Source: Streptomyces blattellae
Lineage (GTDB): Bacteria > Actinomycetota > Actinomycetes > Streptomycetales > Streptomycetaceae
NCBI RefSeq assembly: GCF_009709555.1
Contig: NZ_WJBG01000167.1
Location: forward strand, 1-64,000
DNA length: 64,000 nucleotides
Direction of reading: 5' to 3'
Below the pieces are notes generated by a model. The model made no database searches and was not told the DNA's origin. It was given only the letters and a program-made list of their open reading frames with translations. This document shows positions 58,820-64,000 of this stretch, piece after piece. Each line of letters begins with the position of its first letter. The stretch's first letter is position 1. The position numbers and the translations under genes were made by a program.

Positions 58820-60444
58820 TGGCATTCGCTCGTACGTGCTCGGTGGCCCTGGTCGGCGTCGAGGGCGTCGTCGTCGAGGTCCAGGCCGACCTCGAACCGG
58901 GTGTCGCCGCGTTCACGCTGGTGGGTCTGCCGGACAAGAGCCTGACGGAGAGCCGGGACCGGGTTCGGGCCGCGGTGGTGAATTCCGGGGCCGAGTGGCC
59001 CGCCAAGAAGCTGACGGTGGGGCTCAGCCCGGCGTCGGTGCCCAAGGCGGGCAGCGGCTTCGATCTGGCCGTCGCATGTGCCGTTCTCGGCGCCGCCGAA
59101 CGGATCGACCCGCGCGTGCCCGCCGATATCGTCATGATCGGGGAGCTGGGGCTGGACGGAAGGGTGCGGCCGGTCCGGGGCATCCTGCCCGCCGTGCTGG
59201 CCGCGGCCGACGCGGGCTATGAGCAGGTGGTCGTGCCCGAGTGCGCCGCCGCCGAGGCCTCCTTGGTGCCCGGCGTGTCCGTACTGGGCGTACGCAGCCT
59301 GCGCCAGCTGATCGCTGTGCTCGCCGACGAACCCGTGCCGGAGGAGGAACACGACGACCAAGGCCGCCCCGACCCGCTCCTGGCCGGCCTACGCGTACCC
59401 GGAACCGGTGCGGCCACGGGCATGCACGGCATGGGCACCGCGCAGTCCGACCACGGCCATGACCTCGCCGATGTCGTCGGCCAGATCTCGGCGCGCACCG
59501 CGGTGGAGGTCGCCGCGGCGGGCGGCCATCACCTGTTCCTTGAGGGGCCGCCCGGCGCCGGGAAGACCATGCTCGCCGAGCGGCTGCCGGCCATCCTGCC
59601 CCGGCTCAGCCGACAGGAGTCGCTGGAGGTCACGGCGGTGCACTCGGTGGCGGGTCTGCTGCCGCCGGGCAAACCACTGATCGACATCGCCCCCTATTGC
59701 GCCCCGCACCACTCGGCGACGATGCAGGCGCTCGTCGGTGGCGGCGCCGCCACCGCCCGGCCCGGTGCGGTGTCGCTGTCCCACCGGGGCGTGCTGTTCC
59801 TGGACGAGACGCCGGAGTTCAGCAGTCATGCCCTGGACGCCCTGCGGCAGCCGCTGGAAGCGGGGCAGGTCGTGATCGCGCGCAGCGCCGGCGTCGTGCG
59901 CTTCCCGGCGAAGTTCCAGATGGTGCTCGCCGCCAACCCCTGTCCGTGCGGGCGCTTCTCCGTGAAGGACGACTTCTGCGACTGCCCGCCGTCGTCGGTC
60001 CGCCGCTACCAGGCCAGACTGTCCGGCCCGCTGCTGGACCGGGTCGATCTCCGCGTGGAGGTGGACCGTGTCACCAGGGCGCAGCTGACCGAGCGCGGCG
60101 CCCGGGGCGAGTCCACCGCGACGGTCGCCGACCGGGTGCGCAACGCCAGGGCGCGGGCGGCGACCCGCCTGGCCGGTACTCCATGGCGTACCAACAGTGA
60201 AGTCCCCGGACGTGAGCTGCGCAGCCGGTGGTATGCCGTTCGCGGCGCCATGGACGAAGCGGAACGGAACCTCGAACGCGGCGTGCTCACCGCTCGCGGA
60301 CTCGACCGTGTGCTGCGCGTCGCCTGGACCGTCGCCGACCTCGTCGGCCATGACCGGCCCGACGCGACCGACGTCGCCCTGGCCCTGCAACTGCGCACAG
60401 GGGTGCCCCGCGGTGTGCCCATGGCCATCGGGGCCATGACGTGA
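58819..60444 (+). CDS. comM: YifB/ComM-family AAA+ (Mg-chelatase-like) ATPase
   Basis: 541 residues from ATG 58819. An N-terminal Lon-like fold (about 1-165, KLTVGLSPASVPKAGSGFDLAVA) precedes the AAA+ domain: Walker A EGPPGAGKTMLAERL, Walker B LFLDETPEF, and a CPCGRF...CDCPPSSVRRYQARLSGPLLDR block. In naturally competent bacteria ComM promotes branch migration in recombination. It is directly coupled to dprA, whose GTG overlaps its stop by 4 bp. Confidence 0.95.
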   Translation: MAFARTCSVALVGVEGVVVEVQADLEPGVAAFTLVGLPDKSLTESRDRVRAAVVNSGAEWPAKKLTVGLSPASVPKAGSGFDLAVACAVLGAAERIDPRVPADIVMIGELGLDGRVRPVRGILPAVLAAADAGYEQVVVPECAAAEASLVPGVSVLGVRSLRQLIAVLADEPVPEEEHDDQGRPDPLLAGLRVPGTGAATGMHGMGTAQSDHGHDLADVVGQISARTAVEVAAAGGHHLFLEGPPGAGKTMLAERLPAILPRLSRQESLEVTAVHSVAGLLPPGKPLIDIAPYCAPHHSATMQALVGGGAATARPGAVSLSHRGVLFLDETPEFSSHALDALRQPLEAGQVVIARSAGVVRFPAKFQMVLAANPCPCGRFSVKDDFCDCPPSSVRRYQARLSGPLLDRVDLRVEVDRVTRAQLTERGARGESTATVADRVRNARARAATRLAGTPWRTNSEVPGRELRSRWYAVRGAMDEAERNLERGVLTARGLDRVLRVAWTVADLVGHDRPDATDVALALQLRTGVPRGVPMAIGAMT

Positions 60445-61601
60445 ACCGGGACGACGACCCGGCGGCCGACCTCCTCGCCCGTCTCTTTCTCACCCGTGTC
60501 ATCGAGCCCGGCGACGAGGTCGGTGGGCGGTGGGTGCGGGCGTTCGGCGTCGAGGAGGTGGCCCGACGGCTGAGAGGCGGTGGGGAGCGGCTGCCCGGCG
60601 TGAGTGAGACGCGGTGGGCCGGGCTGCGGGCCAGGGCCGCGGTGGCTGAGCCCCGGCGCGATCTCGCCGTCGCGCGGGACGCCGGGGTGCGGTTCGTGGC
60701 TCCGGGGGATGCCGAGTGGCCCGGGCAGCTGGATGATCTGGGAGACGCCCGGCCGCTGGGGCTGTGGGTGCGTGGGCGGCCGAGCCTGCGGATATGGGCG
60801 CTGAGGTCGGTCGCCGTGGTGGGCGCGCGGGCCTGCACGGAGTACGGCGCGCACATGGCCGTCACGCTCGCCGCCGGGCTGGCCGAGCGCGGGTGGGTCG
60901 TCGTGTCCGGCGGGGCCTACGGAGTGGACGGCGCCGCACACCGCGGTGCCCTCGGCGCCGGTGGGGCCACCGTCGCCGTCCTCGCCTGCGGCGTCGACCG
61001 GCCGTACCCGCGGGGGCACACCGAGTTGATCACCAGGATCGCCGAACAGGGGCTGGTGACCGGCGAGTTGCCGCCAGGTGATCATCCGACGCCGAGCAGA
61101 TTCGTCCTGCGGAACAGGGTGATCGCCGCGCTCACCCGGGGCACCGTGGTCGTCGAGGCCGCCCATCGGAGCGGCTCGCTGGTCACGGCACGGGCGGCGG
61201 GGCGGTTGGGGCGGTTCACGATGGGCGTACCCGGGCCGGCCACCAGCGGGCTCTCCGCAGGGGTGCACGAACTGCTGCGCGGAGATGCCGTGCTGGTCAC
61301 CGACGCCGCGGAGGTCGTGGAGCTGGTCGGCGACATGGGCGAGCTGGCCCCGGACCGGCGAGGCCCCGTGCTGCCGCGGGACCTGCTGGAGCCGGGCGCT
61401 CGCCGGGTGCTGGCCGCACTGCCCGCCCGCCGTGCCGCGGCTGCCGGCGAGATCGCGCGCGGCGCGCAGACGACGGAGGACGACACCATCGCGAGACTGT
61501 ACGAACTCCGAGCACTTGGTTACGTCGAACGACACGGCGACGGCTGGAAGTTGACACGCCAGGCAATGATCTCCATCCGCGATGGTTCGCGCCGGTGTTG
61601 A
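60441..61601 (+). CDS. dprA: DNA-processing protein DprA
   Basis: 386 residues from GTG 60441. It binds single-stranded DNA and loads RecA in transformation; it is widely conserved beyond competent species. The Rossmann-like core reads VAVVGARACTEYGAHMAVTLAAGLAERGWVVVSGGAYGVDGAAHRGAL, then PRNR-like FVLRNRVIAALTRGTVVVEA. The N-terminal helix-hairpin region and a C-terminal winged helix (TIARLYELRALGYVERHGDGW) are present. The 270 bp to whiG shows no further gene. Confidence 0.94.
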   Translation: MNRDDDPAADLLARLFLTRVIEPGDEVGGRWVRAFGVEEVARRLRGGGERLPGVSETRWAGLRARAAVAEPRRDLAVARDAGVRFVAPGDAEWPGQLDDLGDARPLGLWVRGRPSLRIWALRSVAVVGARACTEYGAHMAVTLAAGLAERGWVVVSGGAYGVDGAAHRGALGAGGATVAVLACGVDRPYPRGHTELITRIAEQGLVTGELPPGDHPTPSRFVLRNRVIAALTRGTVVVEAAHRSGSLVTARAAGRLGRFTMGVPGPATSGLSAGVHELLRGDAVLVTDAAEVVELVGDMGELAPDRRGPVLPRDLLEPGARRVLAALPARRAAAAGEIARGAQTTEDDTIARLYELRALGYVERHGDGWKLTRQAMISIRDGSRRC

Positions 61602-61871
61602 CCGAGCGTGTTCGGCCGTCCGGGGGAAACCCGACACCCTTGGGATTTCCCACAGTTGGCGCCCGCCGGTGATCACGCAGAGCGATCACCGTGACCCGGC
61701 GGTGCGTTCAGCGGAACGTATCTGCGCACGCCTTCCGCCTCACCGTTCGCGCACTGCGACACGTCAGTCACGCTACGCTCACGAGGATCCGGGCGCAGAC
61801 CGGCAACTCCACATCAGACCGACAGCTCACCCAGGCACCCCGCTTCACGGCAGAACGGCACAAGGCAACGA

Positions 61872-62714
61872 ATGCCCCAGCACACCTCCGGGTCCGACCG
61901 GGCGGCGATCCCCCCAGCCGCCCGTGACGGTGGCAGCGTGCGGCCGCCCGCTCCCTCGACGCTCGACGAGTTGTGGCGGTCGTACAAGGCGACAGGGGAC
62001 GAGCGGCTGCGCGAGCAGCTGATCCTGCACTACTCGCCGCTCGTGAAGTACGTCGCCGGCCGGGTGAGCGTGGGGCTCCCGCCCAATGTCGAGCAGGCGG
62101 ACTTCGTCTCGTCCGGGGTGTTCGGGCTGATCGACGCGATCGAGAAGTTCGACATCGAGCGGGAGATCAAGTTCGAGACGTATGCGATCACCCGGATCCG
62201 GGGCGCGATGATCGACGAACTGCGGGCGCTGGACTGGATTCCGCGGTCGGTGCGGCAGAAGGCGCGCAATGTGGAGCGGGCGTACGCGACGCTGGAGGCG
62301 CGGCTGAGGCGGACGCCGTCGGAGGGGGAGGTGGCCGCCGAGATGGGGATCGCGGTGGACGATCTCCACGCGGTCTTCAGCCAGTTGTCGCTGGCCAACG
62401 TGGTGGCGCTGGAGGAGCTGCTGCATGTGGGGGGCGAGGGGGGCGACCGGCTGAGCCTCATGGACACGCTGGAGGACACCGCCGCGGACAATCCCGTGGA
62501 GGTGGCCGAGGACCGGGAGCTGAGGCGGTTCCTGGCGCGGGCGATCAACACCTTGCCCGAGCGGGAGAAGACGGTGGTCACGCTCTACTACTACGAGGGC
62601 CTCACGCTTGCCGAGATCGGGAACGTGCTGGGGGTGACCGAGAGCCGGGTCAGTCAGATCCACACCAAGTCCGTGCTCCAGCTGCGGGCGAAGCTGGCGA
62701 GTTTCGGCCGCTGA
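61872..62714 (+). CDS. whiG: Sporulation sigma factor WhiG
   Basis: 280 residues from ATG 61872, the exact family size. A FliA-type sigma factor that commits aerial hyphae to sporulation and drives whiH and whiI. Region 2 is LILHYSPLVKYVAGRVSVG ... FGLIDAIEKFDIEREIKFETYA; region 4 has ALPEREKTVVTLYYYEGL-like sequence (TLPEREKTVV) and the helix-turn-helix LAEIGNVLGVTESRVSQIHTK. It is followed by a TetR gene. Confidence 0.97.
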   Translation: MPQHTSGSDRAAIPPAARDGGSVRPPAPSTLDELWRSYKATGDERLREQLILHYSPLVKYVAGRVSVGLPPNVEQADFVSSGVFGLIDAIEKFDIEREIKFETYAITRIRGAMIDELRALDWIPRSVRQKARNVERAYATLEARLRRTPSEGEVAAEMGIAVDDLHAVFSQLSLANVVALEELLHVGGEGGDRLSLMDTLEDTAADNPVEVAEDRELRRFLARAINTLPEREKTVVTLYYYEGLTLAEIGNVLGVTESRVSQIHTKSVLQLRAKLASFGR

Positions 62715-62773
62715 GCGGGGGAGCGGGCGGGAGTGGCTCCCCTCCCGGGCGGTGCGTCCGTACAGTGTTTGAC

Positions 62774-63355
62774 GTGCCAAGGATTCGAGCGGCCTCTGTG
62801 GCCGAGCACCGGTCGATGCAGCGAGCCGCCCTGCTGGACGCGGCTCGGTCTTTGCTGTCCGAGGGCGGGACGGATGCGCTGACCTTTCCGGCCCTCGCCG
62901 AGCGGACGGGGCTTGCCCGGTCGTCCGTGTACGAATACTTCCGGTCACGGGCCGCCGTGGTGGAGGAGCTGTGCGAGGTCGACTTCCCCGTCTGGGCGGC
63001 GGAGGTGTCGGCGGCCATGGAGCGGGCCGGTACGCCTGAGGACAAGATCGAGGCGTATGTGCGGCGGCAACTGGCGCTGGTCGGGGACCGGCGGCATCGG
63101 GCCGTGGTCGCGATCTCGGCGAGTGAGCTGGACGCCGGGGCCCGGGAGAAGATCCGGGCCGCGCATGGGGGACTGGTCGCGATGATCGTCGAGGCGTTGG
63201 GGGAGATGGGGCACGCGGAGCCTCGGCTTGCCGCGATGTTGCTGCAGGGGGTGGTGGACGCGGCGGTGCGGCGGATTGAGCTGGGGGCCGCGGAGGACCC
63301 TTCGGCGATTACGGATGCGGCTGTGGCTATGGCGTTGCGGGGTGTGCGGGGCTGA
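62774..63355 (+). CDS. TetR-family transcriptional regulator
   Basis: 193 residues from GTG 62774; GTG 62765 adds three residues. The N-terminal HTH is ALLDAARSLLSEGGTDALTFPALAERTGLARSSVYEYFRSRAAVVEEL, ending in the typical YxYF-like segment. The C-terminal ligand domain is generic. Same strand as whiG, 59 bp after it. Target and ligand are unknown. Confidence 0.9.
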   Translation: MPRIRAASVAEHRSMQRAALLDAARSLLSEGGTDALTFPALAERTGLARSSVYEYFRSRAAVVEELCEVDFPVWAAEVSAAMERAGTPEDKIEAYVRRQLALVGDRRHRAVVAISASELDAGAREKIRAAHGGLVAMIVEALGEMGHAEPRLAAMLLQGVVDAAVRRIELGAAEDPSAITDAAVAMALRGVRG

Positions 63356-63425
63356 GGCGTGGTTGCTTTCGGGGTGGGGTGCGCGGCCCGGTGCTGATCC
63401 GGGGTGCCCGCGGCTTGCGCTGGAA

Positions 63426-64000
63426 CTAGGGCAGTGGCACGTCCAGGACCGGTAGCAGTCTCGATGGGCCCCTGTGCAGAAGCCGCGGGGGCAGGAGCGA
63501 CAGCGGGTCCAGGTATGTTCTGGCCCTGAGCAGGCCCCAGTGCAGGCACGGTGTCGTGCAGTGTGAGCCGGCCGGTTCCACCGTGCCCAGTGCCTCGCCC
63601 GCCTCCACCTCGTCACCCTTCTTCACCGAAGGGCTCACCGGTTCGTAGGTCGTTCGCAGGGGTGGGGCGCCCGTTCCTGCCAGTTCCACCGAGACGACCC
63701 CCTTCCCTGCCACCCGGCCCGCGAAGGACACCCGGCCCGGCGCCACCGCCCGTACGGGTGTTCCGGGGGCGGCCGTCAGGTCCACGCCCCGGTGGCCCCG
63801 GCCGTACGCCGTCGCCGGAGGCTCCCAGCCCCGTACCACCGAGGGGCGTACGCCCACGGGCCAGACACGGGCGACGGCCGCAGCGGTGCGGTCGGGTTCC
63901 GGGGGAGCCGCGCGTACGTGTGCCGGGGTGCCGGCCCAGGCGACTCGCGCCAGGACCGCGAGGGGGAGGGCCAGGAGCAGCCCCGCCCACGTGACCGCCC
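63426..64000 (-). CDS. Secreted M23 (LytM-like) peptidase-domain protein, 5' end outside window
   Basis: At least 191 residues, open to the window edge. Reading upstream of the GTG at 63857, the frame continues with AVTWAGLLLALPLAVLARVA then WAGTPAHVRAA, a signal peptide with a likely AxA cleavage site, so the start lies beyond base 64000. The M23 domain has GHRGVDLTAAPGTPVRAV (zinc His and Asp) and CLHWG, where the usual HxH first His is Cys; a nearby Cys (GSHCTTPCLHWG) could pair with it. It is probably envelope-acting; activity is uncertain because of the Cys. Confidence 0.85.
   Translation of the reverse strand, partial: AVTWAGLLLALPLAVLARVAWAGTPAHVRAAPPEPDRTAAAVARVWPVGVRPSVVRGWEPPATAYGRGHRGVDLTAAPGTPVRAVAPGRVSFAGRVAGKGVVSVELAGTGAPPLRTTYEPVSPSVKKGDEVEAGEALGTVEPAGSHCTTPCLHWGLLRARTYLDPLSLLPPRLLHRGPSRLLPVLDVPLP

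Noticed and set aside
63613..63990. Minus-strand frame in a different phase over the M23 gene start
   Set aside because: Pro/Gly/Arg-rich shadow; the signal peptide and M23 motifs are in the other frame.

Overview
The window is high-G+C DNA (well over 70% through most coding regions) with GTG starts, third-position G/C bias, and a gene order typical of the conserved core of a Streptomyces chromosome: ndgR-leuCD, hupS, thiL-thiD-rpmB, recG, rnc-mutM, smc-ftsY, nsdA, amtB-glnK-glnD, ffh, rpsP-rimM-trmD-rplS, four signal peptidases, dprA and whiG. Genus assignment rests on whiG, nsdA, hupS, ndgR and the sip cluster; I cannot name the species.

Region by region. 1-4.5 kb: 3' part of a tRNA-Glu, the IclR regulator ndgR divergent from leuCD, then the developmental HU protein gene hupS. 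4.5-9.5 kb: cofC, an acyltransferase coupled to gpsA, ddl, a DUF3515 lipoprotein and a stand-alone AsnC-type ligand domain. 9.7-14 kb: coupled thiL-thiD, rpmB, and a DAK/FakA-like kinase. 14-19 kb: a translationally coupled HSP90-like ATPase and a 1069-residue TPR protein. 19-23.5 kb: recG, rsmD and coaD. 23.6-27.6 kb: a DivIVA-like protein, DUF177-rpmF-rnc and mutM. 27.6-30.2 kb: an HxlR regulator, a membrane-anchored CAP protein, acylphosphatase and a small coiled-coil protein. 30.4-36.4 kb: smc, a luciferase-like monooxygenase and ftsY. 36.5-45.5 kb: a primase/polymerase-like protein, nsdA, the nitrogen operon amtB-glnK-glnD with a GlnR box, and ffh. 45.5-51 kb: an FtsH paralogue, a methyltransferase, an archaeal/eukaryotic-type ProRS and a SprT-like metalloprotease. 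51.2-58 kb: rpsP-khpA-rimM-trmD, rplS, four consecutive type I signal peptidases and a Nudix hydrolase. 58-64 kb: DUF2469, yraN, comM, dprA, whiG, a TetR regulator and the 5'-truncated end of a secreted M23 protein.

The standout is inside recG. The Walker A motif GSGK^T is split by an in-frame 295-residue insertion (20114-20998) that has every hallmark of a class 3 intein: no Cys/Ser/Thr at position 1 (it is Ala), Trp two residues after the block B His, Cys at block F position 4, Thr at block G position 5, and a C-terminal His-Asn followed by Thr. It also keeps two LAGLIDADG-type motifs in a shortened endonuclease domain. RecG would be inactive until splicing restores its P-loop.

Other points of interest are the HSP90/TPR pair, several perfect palindromes beside regulator or promoter regions (ndgR, rpmB, HxlR, CAP gene), a putative leaderless sigma-R-type promoter before the SprT-like gene, the non-bacterial-type ProRS, and dispersed intergenic repeat elements at 4.86, 22.3 and 50.9 kb.
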